Shown: positions 40,198 through 49,670, numbered from the stretch's first letter. The stretch: DNA of 50,662 nt from Lachnospiraceae bacterium (GCA_017540605.1 JAFYAS010000030.1:1-50662), one strand, 5' to 3'. Notes: a model not told the origin generated them from the sequence alone. Numbers and translations: made by a program.

Positions 40198-41476
40198 GAC
40201 TATCTTTTTCAAGGAACTGAAAAGAATACTTTCTGATAAGAGGATGATCCTATCCCTTTATATTCTTCCACTTTTTATGTGGGCCATCATATTTACGGCT
40301 TCTGTTTTTTTCTTGTCAGTTAATGAGAAGGATCAGAAGGCGCATAAGGCTGTTGTGACTATATACAATGCGCCGGAGAGCTTTAAGCATTTTCTTGAAG
40401 AAAAAGTTGCTAGCGATAACGAAGAAAAAACGAATCTGACAAATACAGAGCTTGATTATAAGATCGGTAATGAGATAACCGAAGCTGAGGATCAGTCGAT
40501 AAAGGATAAACAGCTTGATCTGGTGGTTGTATTTGAGGAAGAATTTGACAGTAAAGTTGCTTTAAGCTATTCAGAGGGAGAGATTATTTCAGATATTATT
40601 GATATTCCCGGCATAAAGCTATATTACAACCCATCCTCTGATTATTCGTCAAATGCATATACAAATCTTGCAGGCATCATTGACGACTATAGGAAAGAAT
40701 GCCAAAAGGAACGCTTTGGAAGTGTGGATGTGGCACGTGTTTTTTCTGTAGAGTCGGAAACTATCAAGGACGAGAATAAGGCAAATGGTGAAATGCTTGG
40801 CATGGCTCTTCCCTATATGATAACTATTTTGCTTTTTGCCGGAGTTATGTCACTCGGTATTGATATGATTGCTGGTGAGAAGGAAAGAGGAACATTGGCA
40901 CCTCTTCTTCTTGCTCCAATAAACAGAACTCATATCATTATAGCCAAGATGGCGGCGCTTTTGGTGCTTTCATTTTTGTCGGCAATGGTATATATACTTT
41001 CTATTTTACTTGCCCTTCCGGTGATCATCGGAATCTATCTGAACAATCCGGACTTGGTTGACTCAGCTAAAACAACAAATGAGATAAGTGTGTCAGGGTC
41101 CATTCATTTTGAAGGCTGGCAGGTGCTTTCGGTAGCATTGATCATCATAGTGATGCTACTTCTTTATGTTGCCTTGGTCAATCTTATTGCTGTTTTTTCT
41201 AAAAATGTCAGGGAGGGAAGTAACTATGTGACTCCGCTTTATATGCTGGTAATGATCAGTGGAATGTCCACAATATACGGAAGTCCCAATGTGAATGAAG
41301 TGATCTATTTTATTCCATTTTACGGGGGACTGATAGCTATGAAAAATATATTGGGGCAGAATATAAGTACATTTAGTATAGTGGCATCCATAGGTGTGCA
41401 TCTGATCCTTGGGATCTCGGCTATTATCATAGCTGCACGGGCCTTCTCATCACCAAAGGTATTGGATAAGATTTAA
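40184..41476 (+). CDS. ABC transporter permease, NatB-like (430 aa)
   Basis: This is an ABC-2 type permease: one N-terminal helix (ILPLFMWAIIFTASVFFL), a large extracytoplasmic loop of about 190 residues, then about five helices, with the conserved ERGTLAPLLLAPI motif after helix two. This is the NatB/YhaP pattern. The start was placed at ATG 40184 (GGAGG 10 bases upstream), inside the end of the ATPase gene, so the two are translationally coupled. It ends one base before the tilS start codon, which puts tilS-hpt-ftsH in the same transcript or close to it. Confidence 0.9.
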   Translation: MQTIKTIFFKELKRILSDKRMILSLYILPLFMWAIIFTASVFFLSVNEKDQKAHKAVVTIYNAPESFKHFLEEKVASDNEEKTNLTNTELDYKIGNEITEAEDQSIKDKQLDLVVVFEEEFDSKVALSYSEGEIISDIIDIPGIKLYYNPSSDYSSNAYTNLAGIIDDYRKECQKERFGSVDVARVFSVESETIKDENKANGEMLGMALPYMITILLFAGVMSLGIDMIAGEKERGTLAPLLLAPINRTHIIIAKMAALLVLSFLSAMVYILSILLALPVIIGIYLNNPDLVDSAKTTNEISVSGSIHFEGWQVLSVALIIIVMLLLYVALVNLIAVFSKNVREGSNYVTPLYMLVMISGMSTIYGSPNVNEVIYFIPFYGGLIAMKNILGQNISTFSIVASIGVHLILGISAIIIAARAFSSPKVLDKI

Positions 41477-41477
41477 A

Positions 41478-42830
41478 ATGGACAGGATTATTTCATATAT
41501 CAAAAAAAATAATATGATAGAAAAGGGAGACGGGATTGTTGTCGGTTTATCCGGAGGTGCTGATTCTGTATGCCTTTTGCGTGCTCTTTGTATGTTAAAG
41601 GATGAGTATTTATTAAAGCTTATAGCTGTTCATATCCATCACGGCATCAGAGGAGAAGAGGCTGACAGAGATCTTGAGTTTTCTCAAAAACTTGCGGAAG
41701 CGCTTGGAGTGGATTTTATAGCTTTTCATAAAGATATACCGAGGATCGCGAAGGATACCGGTCTTTCTCTTGAAGAGGCGGGAAGGCATGAAAGATATGA
41801 CTGCTTTAACGCTGTTTTAAAGGAGCGTGGCTTTGATAAGATTGCTGTTGCTCACCACAAGAATGATCTGTGTGAAACCATGCTTTTCAATATGGCAAGG
41901 GGAACCTCGGTGTCAGGACTTTGCAGTATCAGGCCTGTGTCGGGCAATATCATCAGACCTTTGCTTGCTGTTAGTAGAAAGGATATAGAGGATATTCTTT
42001 ATCGTATTTCTGAGGATTATGTTACGGATAATACGAATTTGGATCCTACATATTCAAGGAATCGTATCCGACTTAATATCGTTCCGGAGCTCTGTGCATT
42101 AAATGAGAGAGCTGTGGAGCATATAGCGGCACTTTCCGAGAGAATAGGAGAAATGCGGGATCATATTGAAAAAGAGGTTGATATTACGATAGATAGATGT
42201 GTCACTTATGAGAAAGCGGTAGCTTATGTGAATATAGAGGGACTTTCAAAGCTGGACTCATTTATAACGAAGGAGGTCTTAAGAAGGGTTCTTTTTAATA
42301 TAGCACATACTAAAAAGGATATAGCCTCTGTTCACATTGAGGCGCTTTACGGACTTCTTGAACTTTCTTCAGGTAGCAAAATATCTCTTCCCTATGGGAT
42401 GATTGCTGAAAAAGAATATGAAAAGCTCCGTATTTCAAAACCTGATGAGAAGTCGGAGACGAACCAAGGTCCTGGAAGGATAGTCATTGAGGATTGCACT
42501 CTTTCACTTGATGAACTGAAGGCTAAGGGGCTTCTTTCAAAAAATAACTATACTAAATATTTCGATTGTGATAAAATAATGTCTAATGTTGTGCTTGGAT
42601 ATCCGAGACCTGATTCAAGACTTGTTATTGATACTAAAGGCCACAGTAAGAGACTCGGCAGGTTTTTTATCGATCAAAAGCTTCCGGGGCATTTGCGTGA
42701 TCTGATTCCTGTAGTTTATGATGGAGATGATGTCTTGTGGGTGATAGGCTATAGAACAAGTGAAGCCTATAGGATAGATGAGAACACAAAGAAGATCATA
42801 AGCATTTCATATATTGAAGACGATGATTGA
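41478..42830 (+). CDS. tilS: tRNA(Ile)-lysidine synthetase (450 aa)
   Basis: An N-type ATP pyrophosphatase that converts C34 to lysidine in tRNA-Ile(CAU). The PP-loop SGGADS is at residues 25-30, followed by HIHHGIRGEEADRD and AHHKNDLCETMLFNMARGT, then a C-terminal substrate-binding domain ending with a KLPGHLRDLIPVV-type segment (TilS_C). It starts 1 base after the NatB-like stop; a ribosome site is weak (AAAGG about 17 bases away), so coupling to the upstream gene is likely. The tilS-hpt-ftsH order is conserved in Firmicutes. Confidence 0.96.
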   Translation: MDRIISYIKKNNMIEKGDGIVVGLSGGADSVCLLRALCMLKDEYLLKLIAVHIHHGIRGEEADRDLEFSQKLAEALGVDFIAFHKDIPRIAKDTGLSLEEAGRHERYDCFNAVLKERGFDKIAVAHHKNDLCETMLFNMARGTSVSGLCSIRPVSGNIIRPLLAVSRKDIEDILYRISEDYVTDNTNLDPTYSRNRIRLNIVPELCALNERAVEHIAALSERIGEMRDHIEKEVDITIDRCVTYEKAVAYVNIEGLSKLDSFITKEVLRRVLFNIAHTKKDIASVHIEALYGLLELSSGSKISLPYGMIAEKEYEKLRISKPDEKSETNQGPGRIVIEDCTLSLDELKAKGLLSKNNYTKYFDCDKIMSNVVLGYPRPDSRLVIDTKGHSKRLGRFFIDQKLPGHLRDLIPVVYDGDDVLWVIGYRTSEAYRIDENTKKIISISYIEDDD

Positions 42831-42843
42831 AAGGAGAAAAACT

Positions 42844-43374
42844 ATGGCAGAGAAGATATCGGTTTTAGTTCCTGCACATGATGTGGAGGATAGGATAAGA
42901 GGTATGGCGGCTGAGATAAGTGAGAGATATGCCGGAGAGGAGCTACATATCATAGGTATATTAAAGGGTAGCGTATTTTTTATGTGCGAGCTTGCCAAGT
43001 ATATCACAGTTCCTGTGACTCTTGATTTTATGTCAGTTTCAAGCTATGGTTCGGGTACTGCTTCATCCGGAACGATTAAACTAAAAAAGGATCTTGATGA
43101 TCCCATTGAAGGAAAAAATGTGATCATTGCAGAGGATATCTTGGATTCCGGAAGAACGCTTAAGTATCTTATCGAACTTATAAAGGAGAGAAACCCCAAG
43201 AGTCTTATGACTGTTACTCTACTTGATAAGCCTGAAAGAAGGGAATACGAGGTAGATCTTGATATGACGGGCTTTGAGATACCTGATAAGTTTGTGGTTG
43301 GCTACGGTCTTGATTACGATCAAAAGTACAGAAATCTAAACTATATCGGAGTACTCGAATTTACGGAGGATTAG
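42844..43374 (+). CDS. hpt: Hypoxanthine phosphoribosyltransferase (176 aa)
   Basis: A purine salvage enzyme that makes IMP/GMP from hypoxanthine/guanine and PRPP. The PRPP motif is VIIAEDILDSGRTLKYL, with ILKGSVFFMCEL near residue 40 and the C-terminal KFVVGYGLDYDQKYRNL typical of Firmicutes Hpt. ATG 42844 follows AAAGGAG by 7-8 bases; an in-frame start 30 bases earlier lies before this site. It sits between tilS and ftsH in a conserved cluster. Confidence 0.96.
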   Translation: MAEKISVLVPAHDVEDRIRGMAAEISERYAGEELHIIGILKGSVFFMCELAKYITVPVTLDFMSVSSYGSGTASSGTIKLKKDLDDPIEGKNVIIAEDILDSGRTLKYLIELIKERNPKSLMTVTLLDKPERREYEVDLDMTGFEIPDKFVVGYGLDYDQKYRNLNYIGVLEFTED

Positions 43375-43383
43375 TTAAGAAAC

Positions 43384-45222
43384 ATGAAAAAAGATGCAAG
43401 AAACGGCATCATTCTTTATTTTGTGATCCTGCTTTTAGTCGGCGTGGTCGGTTATTGGTATGTGACGCAGAATAATGCGAAGAATATTGATGCCTACAAT
43501 ATCAGGATGTTTGAGGATGATATGAATGCCGGAAAGATCACTGATGTGGTTGTCAGTCAGAATACTGAGATACCCACAGGTGTTGTGAAGGTCATGCTTT
43601 CCGATAAGGTCGTTCATTCCTTTTTCGTATCGGATGTGAATGATATCGAGGAGATATACAGACATTCGGAAAAGAAGGTTAACTTTATTGTTCAGGATGT
43701 CAGTAGGACGTCAACCTTTATGAAGAATCTACCGATCATTGTAGTGATGTTCCTTGTGTTCATTTTTGTAATGAACATGATGAATAAGGTAGTCATACAG
43801 TCGGATATGGGTGGTGGAGCTTCTGCAATGAATTTTGGGAAGAGTAGGGCGAAGCTCGCAGAGCAGAAGGATGTAACTACCACATTTGCTGATGTGGCTG
43901 GACTAAAGGAAGAGAAGGAGGAGCTTGAAGAGGTTGTAGACTTTTTGAAGGCTCCTGAAAAATATACACAGCTGGGCGCAAGGATTCCCAAGGGTATTCT
44001 CTTGGAAGGACCTCCCGGTACAGGTAAGACACTTCTTGCCAAGGCTATTGCGGGAGAGGCGAAGGTGCCCTTCTTTAGTATATCCGGATCGGATTTTGTG
44101 GAAATGTATGTAGGTGTCGGTGCATCCAGAGTCAGAGACCTTTTTGCTGACGCCAAGGAGAATGCTCCCTGTATTGTATTCATTGATGAGATAGATGCTG
44201 TTGCAAGACGTCGTGGATCGGGTCTAGGCGGTGGTCATGATGAGAGAGAGCAGACATTAAATCAGATGCTTGTGGAGATGGATGGTTTTGGTGAGAACGA
44301 GGGTATTATAGTTCTTGCGGCTACCAACAGAGTTGATATTCTTGATCCTGCCATACTTCGTCCCGGAAGATTTGACAGAAAGATCGTTGTGGGAAGACCG
44401 GATGTTCAGGGTCGCGAGGAGATACTTGTGGTTCACACCAAGAACAAGCCCTTGTCAGATGATGTGGATCTTCATGAGATAGCAAGGACTACCTCAGGCT
44501 TTGCCGGAGCAGATCTTGAGAATCTTATGAATGAATCGGCAATTTTTGCTGCAAAGCAAAACAGAGCTTATATCTGCAAGGCGGATGTTGATAAGGCATT
44601 CATCAAGATCGGCGTAGGAACAGAAAAACGAAGTAGGCTGGTTCCTGAAAAGACAAAGAGGATCACTGCTTATCACGAAGCCGGACATGCGATACTCTTT
44701 CATGTTCTTCCTGATATGGGACCGGTTCATGTGGTTTCGGCAATTCCCACAGGTCAGGGAGCGGCTGGCTATACTATGCCTTTACCTGAGAATGACAACG
44801 AGTTTATGACAAGGGGCAAGATGCTTCAGGAGATAAAGGTTGACTTTGGCGGAAGGATAGCGGAAGAGCTGATATTTGATGATGTGACCACAGGTGCGTC
44901 TCAGGATATCAAGCAGGCTACAGCAACTGCAAGAAATATGGTCATGCGCTATGGCTTTTCCGATAAGATGGGTCCCATCAACTACGAAGTCAATGACAAT
45001 GACGAGGTATTTCTTGGAAGAGATCTTGGACATGCCAAGACCTATGGCGAGGATGTAACTGCCAAGATCGATAAAGAAGTCAAGAAGATCATAGACGAGT
45101 GTTATGAGGATGCCAAGAGGATCATAATGGAGCATATGGATGTGCTTCATAAGTGCGCCGAACTTCTCATAGAAAAAGAAAGGATCAACAGAGCCGAGTT
45201 TGAGGCGCTGTTTGAGGCGTAA
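43384..45222 (+). CDS. ftsH: ATP-dependent zinc metalloprotease FtsH (612 aa)
   Basis: A membrane AAA+ protease that degrades misfolded membrane proteins and regulators. Two N-terminal helices ([20 protein letters not shown] and [20 protein letters not shown]) flank an external domain. The AAA part has Walker A GPPGTGKT (about 210-217), Walker B and the SRH ([16 protein letters not shown]). The zinc motif HEAGH is near 431-435 and the third ligand Asp lies in [11 protein letters not shown]. Length is slightly short at the C-terminus compared with the 640 or so of typical members. A GGAGG lies about 14 bases upstream, so the site is weak. It ends the tilS-hpt-ftsH unit before a strong terminator. 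Confidence 0.97.
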   Translation: MKKDARNGIILYFVILLLVGVVGYWYVTQNNAKNIDAYNIRMFEDDMNAGKITDVVVSQNTEIPTGVVKVMLSDKVVHSFFVSDVNDIEEIYRHSEKKVNFIVQDVSRTSTFMKNLPIIVVMFLVFIFVMNMMNKVVIQSDMGGGASAMNFGKSRAKLAEQKDVTTTFADVAGLKEEKEELEEVVDFLKAPEKYTQLGARIPKGILLEGPPGTGKTLLAKAIAGEAKVPFFSISGSDFVEMYVGVGASRVRDLFADAKENAPCIVFIDEIDAVARRRGSGLGGGHDEREQTLNQMLVEMDGFGENEGIIVLAATNRVDILDPAILRPGRFDRKIVVGRPDVQGREEILVVHTKNKPLSDDVDLHEIARTTSGFAGADLENLMNESAIFAAKQNRAYICKADVDKAFIKIGVGTEKRSRLVPEKTKRITAYHEAGHAILFHVLPDMGPVHVVSAIPTGQGAAGYTMPLPENDNEFMTRGKMLQEIKVDFGGRIAEELIFDDVTTGASQDIKQATATARNMVMRYGFSDKMGPINYEVNDNDEVFLGRDLGHAKTYGEDVTAKIDKEVKKIIDECYEDAKRIIMEHMDVLHKCAELLIEKERINRAEFEALFEA

Positions 45223-45251
45223 AATAGCTCCGCGCTCATTGAGGGGAGTGT

Positions 45252-45297
45252 AAAAAAAACAGTAGTCATCGCATAAATGCATGACTACTGTTTTTTT
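45252..45297. terminator. Strong terminator after ftsH
   Basis: An A run with ACAGTAGTCAT pairs with ATGACTACTGT and a T run; an inner stem GCAT-AA-ATGC extends it. It is symmetrical enough to act in both directions. Confidence 0.93.
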
Positions 45298-45314
45298 ATG
45301 CTGATATTGGGGTT

Positions 45315-45530
45315 TTATCTTGTATACGGATTGCTCCGTTGCTTAGCAACTCTCGCACTTTTGAACAAAATAGAGTTTCGCTTGCGAAACTCTCGCGCCG
45401 AGCGCGGTTGCTGAAGGCAACAATTACCAAACGCGCGAGTGTGCATCCTCGCGGAGCGTTTTATCTTTGTGTAGAAAACTTGTTTTCTACACAAAGATAA
45501 AAGGACAGCCATCCGACTGACTGCCCTTTT
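45315..45530. repeat. Cluster of short inverted repeats in a non-coding region
   Basis: No gene is seen from 45298 to 45904. This part packs hairpins nearly end to end: GTTGC-TTA-GCAAC (45338-45350), GAGTTTCGC-TT-GCGAAACTC (45373-45392), GTTGC-N5-GCAAC (45407-45421), GCGAG-N8-CTCGC with outer AACGC/GCGTT (45430-45460), a perfect 21-bp inverted repeat with a two-base loop (45459-45502), and AAAAGG/CCTTTT with CAG/CTG (45499-45530), which resembles a terminator. The stretch 45531-45811 is AT-rich and shows nothing I can name. Confidence 0.7.
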
Positions 45531-45811
45531 GGAGAAGGTATTTTGTTACTTATGGGGTGTAGCAAAAAACTATATAATGTATTGGGGGTTACAAGTATCA
45601 TTATATGCATTTTCGGCGGAAAGTGTGCATAAACATCAAATAATTTTATAAAAGTTTTTGTGCAAATGGTCAACAACGAAAATCCTACAGGCTTAAAAAA
45701 TGCTGGTTTTTGTGCATGTTGCATAATAAAACCCTTGTTTGCTGAAATGTTTAACCATAAAAGAGGCTCTTTTTTATGTGAATTTTGCCTGTAGTTTTAA
45801 GTATTTTGTAA

Positions 45812-45840
45812 TTGTTTAGGGGGTATAATCGTGCTATAAT
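45812..45840 (+). promoter_or_regulatory. Promoter of the envelope-protein operon
   Basis: -35 TTGTTT (45812-45817), 17-base spacer, -10 TATAAT (45835-45840). A second TATAAT at 45824-45829 has no -35 at proper spacing. Confidence 0.72.
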
Positions 45841-45904
45841 CGGTTAGGCGTATGGAAAACGGCGAATTTTTATTAATTTGATCATTTAAAGGAGGGTTTA
45901 TGAT

Positions 45905-46561
45905 ATGGGTAAAGGAAAAGTGATCGCATTTGCGGTAACCTGTGCTGTACTTATAATTGTTGCAGGTATTATGGCAATAAGTATTTCCCATGATAAGAAG
46001 GTAGGAAAAGACACAGAGACTACTACGGAGGCTGTTGTTTCATCAGAAGAGAAGGATTCTACTGAAGAGGTTACGGAAGAAAAGACGGAGGAACCTAAAA
46101 AGGAGGATCAAACTGAAACTACCACAGAGGTAAGTGAGACCGAGACAGAAACTGAGACAGAATCTGAGACCGAAGAGGAAACAGAGGAAAAAAAGAGACA
46201 GGGTGCTGTTTCCAACAAATATATAAAGCTTTCACTTCCTGAAAGCTGGGGAGATGATGGAGAGGCAGTTGCTTCCGATAATGCCATCAAGGTATATGAG
46301 AGAGCCGACAGAGCCAACGGCAGCGGGGGACATCTTTTCACTGTAAGTATATATGATGATAAAGATTATGAAGAGCTTCCCGATTATGACCTGGTGGGCG
46401 AGATAGAGAATAAAGACGGAAAAAAGAAATATGTCGTAGTTGTTTATGCTACCGATGTGCAGTTTTCCGATTCCAACAGAGATAAGTACGATAAGATGTT
46501 GGATGATGCAGATGATGTAATAAAGAGCATCACAGGTACAGATGACTGGAAATTAAAGTAA
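45905..46561 (+). CDS. Membrane-anchored Thr/Glu-rich envelope protein of unknown function (218 aa)
   Basis: I do not recognise the family. One N-terminal helix (VIAFAVTCAVLIIVAGIMAI) without a lipobox anchors it, followed by a Thr/Glu/Ser/Lys low-complexity spacer (about 35-98, many TE pairs). A small exterior domain (about 100-215) begins YIKLSLPESWGDDGEA and contains a VVVYATDVQF strand; its wording resembles the small beta-sheet domains of Lachnospiraceae lipoproteins. AGGAGG lies about 10 bases before ATG 45905; the nearby ATG at 45900 is out of frame. It leads a probable operon with the DHHW protein 13 bases downstream. Confidence 0.82.
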   Translation: MGKGKVIAFAVTCAVLIIVAGIMAISISHDKKVGKDTETTTEAVVSSEEKDSTEEVTEEKTEEPKKEDQTETTTEVSETETETETESETEEETEEKKRQGAVSNKYIKLSLPESWGDDGEAVASDNAIKVYERADRANGSGGHLFTVSIYDDKDYEELPDYDLVGEIENKDGKKKYVVVVYATDVQFSDSNRDKYDKMLDDADDVIKSITGTDDWKLK

Positions 46562-46574
46562 AGAGGGCAAGAGG

Positions 46575-48191
46575 ATGAACAGACTTAAAAAGATGATGGC
46601 CGTATCTGCTATTTTACTTACAGCTATATTTACAGGATGCGGAAAGAGCAATTCTGCAACCATGAAGAAGATGACACCTGATGAGCTTGCGACTGAGATC
46701 ATGTCAAAGGTCACATTTGCCACAGAGATGAAGAAGGTGGACGATGGAACCGCAGAGCTTATGGTGGAGAAGGCCAATGAGAATACTGAGGTCTACTATT
46801 ATATGGGTGACGGAAACAGTGCCGACGAGATACTTATCATGGTATGCTCAGGCATTGATGCAGCAAAGACTGAGGTTGATGCCGCAAAAAATCACCTTGA
46901 GACAAAGCATGCTTCCTTTAGAGACTATCTTCCTGATGAAGATAAAAAGATAGGTGAGACAGAGGTATTAAAGGATGCCAATCTGGTAGTCGTGTGCATC
47001 AGCGCCGATGCCAAGACAACAAAAGAAACTGTAAAGGAGATTCTTGCAGGTGCGGTGGTTTCTCCTACCGGAAAAGCATCAGTAAGCACTGAAGAAGGAA
47101 ATGCAGAAGCTACAGAAGCCGGTGACACTAGTGCCGAAGGTGATACAGGTGCAGAAAGCTCTGAGGGTGAAGATGCATCGACGGATGAGATGGAGGGCTC
47201 GGACACAGAGGACGATTCAGAGACCGAGGAGACAACCGAAGAAGAGGTTGATGATGGTAATTATGAGACTATCACCAGCAAATCCAATGATCTCAATTAT
47301 TATGGCGGAAAAACAGTTGTTATAGCTGATGACGCGGCTTATGAGCTTTACAGCTACAGTGACAAGCTGGCAGAAAGTTACGCCGGTGTGATCAATGATG
47401 TAAAGAAGAAGGTCAAGGATACCGCCAATGTTTATAATGTAGTGGTTCCCAACAGCTTTGGAGTCACCTTCCCCGACAACCTAAAGGATACAGTAATAGG
47501 TTATGTGGATCAGGGTGAAGTAACAAAGAAGATCATCGACAAGTTCGATCCGGGAGTTGTTTCTATCCCTCTTTACAATACCATGATGAAGCACAGGACC
47601 GAGTACATTTACTATAGGACAGATCATCACTGGACAGATCTGGGAGCTTACTATGCATACAGTGAGTATTGTAAAAAAGCCGGGCTCACAGCCCATGATA
47701 TTTCGGATTATGAGAAGAAGGATTTTGGAGAATATACCGGTTCCTTCTATAGAACAACCAAAAAATCATCAAAGCTGACTATAGATACCTGTGATGCTTA
47801 TTTCCCTGTTGATTTCGAAAATATAAAGATGCGTATCACAACTCAGGATGGACAGGATCTGGGTTCAAAGATCATCACTGATGGTACAAAGAACGGCAAG
47901 AGCAGCAAATATATTGCATTTTTGTGTGGTGACAATCCCTTCAGCGATATCACCAACGAGAATATAACTGATGATTCGGTTTGTATCGTTGTAAAGGAAT
48001 CCTATGGTAATGCATTTGTTCCTTTCCTTGCGGATCATTATCACAAGGTATATGTAGTCGATTACAGATACTACAAGGGCAGTATTTCAAGCCTTGCTGC
48101 TGAGAAGGGTGCCAAGGATATCGTATTTGTAAATAATGTATCTATGATCAGGAACAATTATCTGATCGGAAAGTTAAAGCAGTGTGAGTAA
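46575..48191 (+). CDS. DUF4358-DHHW fusion lipoprotein (538 aa)
   Basis: A lipoprotein signal with lipobox FTGC (Cys near 17) precedes a DUF4358-like domain (about 28-155, KMTPDELATEIMSKV to VVCISADAK). A Ser/Glu/Asp/Thr linker follows (about 160-230). The C-terminal half (about 235-535) is a DHHW-type domain of the SGNH/AlgX group, with signature YYRTDHHWTDLGAYYAY near residue 348 and VVKESYGNAFVPFL, in which Ser could be the catalytic nucleophile. Such domains act in O-acetylation of cell-wall or surface polymers, usually with an MBOAT acyltransferase; none is present here. AGAGG sits directly before the ATG, a short spacing. It follows the 45905 gene by 13 bases. Confidence 0.85.
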   Translation: MNRLKKMMAVSAILLTAIFTGCGKSNSATMKKMTPDELATEIMSKVTFATEMKKVDDGTAELMVEKANENTEVYYYMGDGNSADEILIMVCSGIDAAKTEVDAAKNHLETKHASFRDYLPDEDKKIGETEVLKDANLVVVCISADAKTTKETVKEILAGAVVSPTGKASVSTEEGNAEATEAGDTSAEGDTGAESSEGEDASTDEMEGSDTEDDSETEETTEEEVDDGNYETITSKSNDLNYYGGKTVVIADDAAYELYSYSDKLAESYAGVINDVKKKVKDTANVYNVVVPNSFGVTFPDNLKDTVIGYVDQGEVTKKIIDKFDPGVVSIPLYNTMMKHRTEYIYYRTDHHWTDLGAYYAYSEYCKKAGLTAHDISDYEKKDFGEYTGSFYRTTKKSSKLTIDTCDAYFPVDFENIKMRITTQDGQDLGSKIITDGTKNGKSSKYIAFLCGDNPFSDITNENITDDSVCIVVKESYGNAFVPFLADHYHKVYVVDYRYYKGSISSLAAEKGAKDIVFVNNVSMIRNNYLIGKLKQCE

Positions 48192-49022
48192 ATGATAGTA
48201 AGGATTGAAGACGATCTTGATCTTTCAAAGATAGCTGATTGTGGGCAATGCTTCAGGGCAAAGCAATTTGATGACACCTGGCGCTTTGTGACCCGCGATC
48301 AGGCGGTATATATAAAGCGGGCTTCGGAAAATGAGTACGAGGCCCGACTTTGTAATTTTAGTGAGAATAATATTTCGGAGGGTGAACTGTGGGAAAATGT
48401 ATGGAAGCCGTATTTTGATCTTTCAAGGAGCTATAAGGATGTAAGAAGCCTGTCAAAGTCGGATCCCTTTATGGCTCAGGCGGCAGAGCTTGGAAAAGGT
48501 ATAAGGATACTTAAGCAGGATCCTTTTGAGATGTTACTTACCTTTATAGTTTCCCAGAGAAAGAGCATTCCTGCCATAAAGAAGTCGGTTGAAGCAATGT
48601 GTAAGCGCTTTGGCAGAAGGGTGGAAACCGATATGGAAGAGTTTTACCTTTTCCCGAAGGCTTCGGATATAGACACAGGAGAGGCTTCCGAACTTTCAGA
48701 GTGTTCTCTCGGTTACAGGCTTGATTACATCAAGTCGGCGGTTTCTATGGTTGCTTCAGGAGAGCTTGATCTTGGGGCGCTTGAAGGGCTTTCTGATGAG
48801 GCACTCTTTGAAGCCCTTAAGGCGGTCCGCGGAGTGGGAGATAAGGTATCAAACTGTATCTGTTTGTTTGCGTATGGCAGAACGGGTAGAGCACCTGTGG
48901 ATGTCTGGATAAAGCGTATGATGGATGAGCATTATAACGGGGAGAATCCGTTTTTGGCATATGGTGATGCGGCGGGTATCATGCAGCAATACATTTTTTA
49001 TTTTGCTCAGCAGACAAAGTGA
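48192..49022 (+). CDS. OGG1-type 8-oxoguanine DNA glycosylase (276 aa)
   Basis: An N-terminal OGG_N domain (LSKIADCGQCFRAKQF, DTWRFV) precedes a helix-hairpin-helix GPD domain. The hairpin GVGDKVSNCICLFAYG has the Lys expected as nucleophile, and the catalytic Asp is in APVDVWIKR, about 20 residues later. This is the OGG1 (not MutM) architecture, known in Clostridia as bifunctional glycosylase/lyase that removes 8-oxoG. It starts directly after the stop of the DHHW gene, so it is probably translated from the same message. No iron-sulfur cluster cysteines are present. Confidence 0.92.
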   Translation: MIVRIEDDLDLSKIADCGQCFRAKQFDDTWRFVTRDQAVYIKRASENEYEARLCNFSENNISEGELWENVWKPYFDLSRSYKDVRSLSKSDPFMAQAAELGKGIRILKQDPFEMLLTFIVSQRKSIPAIKKSVEAMCKRFGRRVETDMEEFYLFPKASDIDTGEASELSECSLGYRLDYIKSAVSMVASGELDLGALEGLSDEALFEALKAVRGVGDKVSNCICLFAYGRTGRAPVDVWIKRMMDEHYNGENPFLAYGDAAGIMQQYIFYFAQQTK

Positions 49023-49130
49023 GAAAAGTGGCGTAAGTCCTTGATTTTACTGAACCTTTTGTAGAATGCATCTTTTATGATAGTTTTTACGGAAATATGA
49101 CGCAAATGTTATAAAAAATCGCCTATTTGC

Positions 49131-49159
49131 TTGACAAACCGCTATTTATCTTGTATAAC
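49131..49159 (+). promoter_or_regulatory. Strong promoter of the HU gene
   Basis: -35 TTGACA (49131-49136), 17-base spacer, -10 TATAAC (49154-49159). Start near 49166 leaves a leader of about 75 bases before ATG 49242. Confidence 0.8.
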
Positions 49160-49241
49160 TATGTAAGAACAATTTTTTGTTGTTTATGGGCGGGCGTAAT
49201 GCTTGTACCAAATTTCTATTTAATAGAGGAGGATTCATTCG

Positions 49242-49541
49242 ATGAACAAGACAGAATTAGTTGCAGCAATCGCTGAGCAGACAGAGCTCACAAAGAAGGA
49301 TGCTGAGAAGGCACTTAAGGCTTTCACAGACGTTGTTACTGCAGAACTTAAGAAGGGTGAGAAGATCCAGTTAGTTGGTTTCGGTACTTTCGAGGTTAAG
49401 GACAGACCTGCTAGAGAGGGTAGAAACCCTAGAACAGGTGAGACAATGAAGATCAAGGCTTCAAAGGCTCCTAAGTTCAACCCTGGTAAGGCTCTTAAGG
49501 ATGCTGTAAATACTCCTGCAAAGAAGGGTAAGAAGAAGTAA
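49242..49541 (+). CDS. hup: HU family DNA-binding protein (99 aa)
   Basis: A nucleoid-associated protein that binds and bends DNA as a dimer. Motifs are MNKTELVAAIAEQTELTKKD, the GFGTFEVKDRPAREGRNPRTG arm region and the Lys-rich end (PAKKGKKK), a short basic tail beyond the usual 90 residues. GAGGAGG lies about 9 bases before ATG 49242. Codon use is strongly biased (GCT, AAG, AGA), as expected for a highly expressed gene. It is a single transcription unit ended by the terminator at 49566. Confidence 0.96.
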   Translation: MNKTELVAAIAEQTELTKKDAEKALKAFTDVVTAELKKGEKIQLVGFGTFEVKDRPAREGRNPRTGETMKIKASKAPKFNPGKALKDAVNTPAKKGKKK

Positions 49542-49565
49542 GATAATTTAACTTATTTCACAGAT

Positions 49566-49592
49566 AAAGCACCCGGTTATCGGGTGCTTTTT
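49566..49592 (+). terminator. Terminator of the HU gene
   Basis: AAAGCACCCG (49566-49575) pairs with CGGGTGCTTT (49581-49590) followed by T residues, three bases before the tRNA-Pro gene. Confidence 0.92.
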
Positions 49593-49594
49593 CA

Positions 49595-49668
49595 CGGGAT
49601 GTGGCTCAGCTTGGTAGAGCGCTTGGTTCGGGACTAAGAGGCCGCAGGTTCAAATCCTGTCATCCCGA
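49595..49668 (+). tRNA. tRNA-Pro (CGG)
   Basis: Acceptor CGGGATG (49595-49601) pairs with CATCCCG (49661-49667), discriminator A at 49668. Anticodon stem CTTGG/CTAAG encloses loop TTCGGGA (anticodon CGG). The T loop is TTCAAAT. CCA is not encoded. It lies between two terminators; a promoter of its own is not obvious, so read-through from HU is possible. Confidence 0.95.
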
Positions 49669-49670
49669 CT

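Noticed and set aside
45824..45829. First TATAAT as a second promoter of the 45905 operon
   Set aside because: No -35 element lies 16-18 bases upstream, whereas the second TATAAT at 45835 has TTGTTT at 17 bases.
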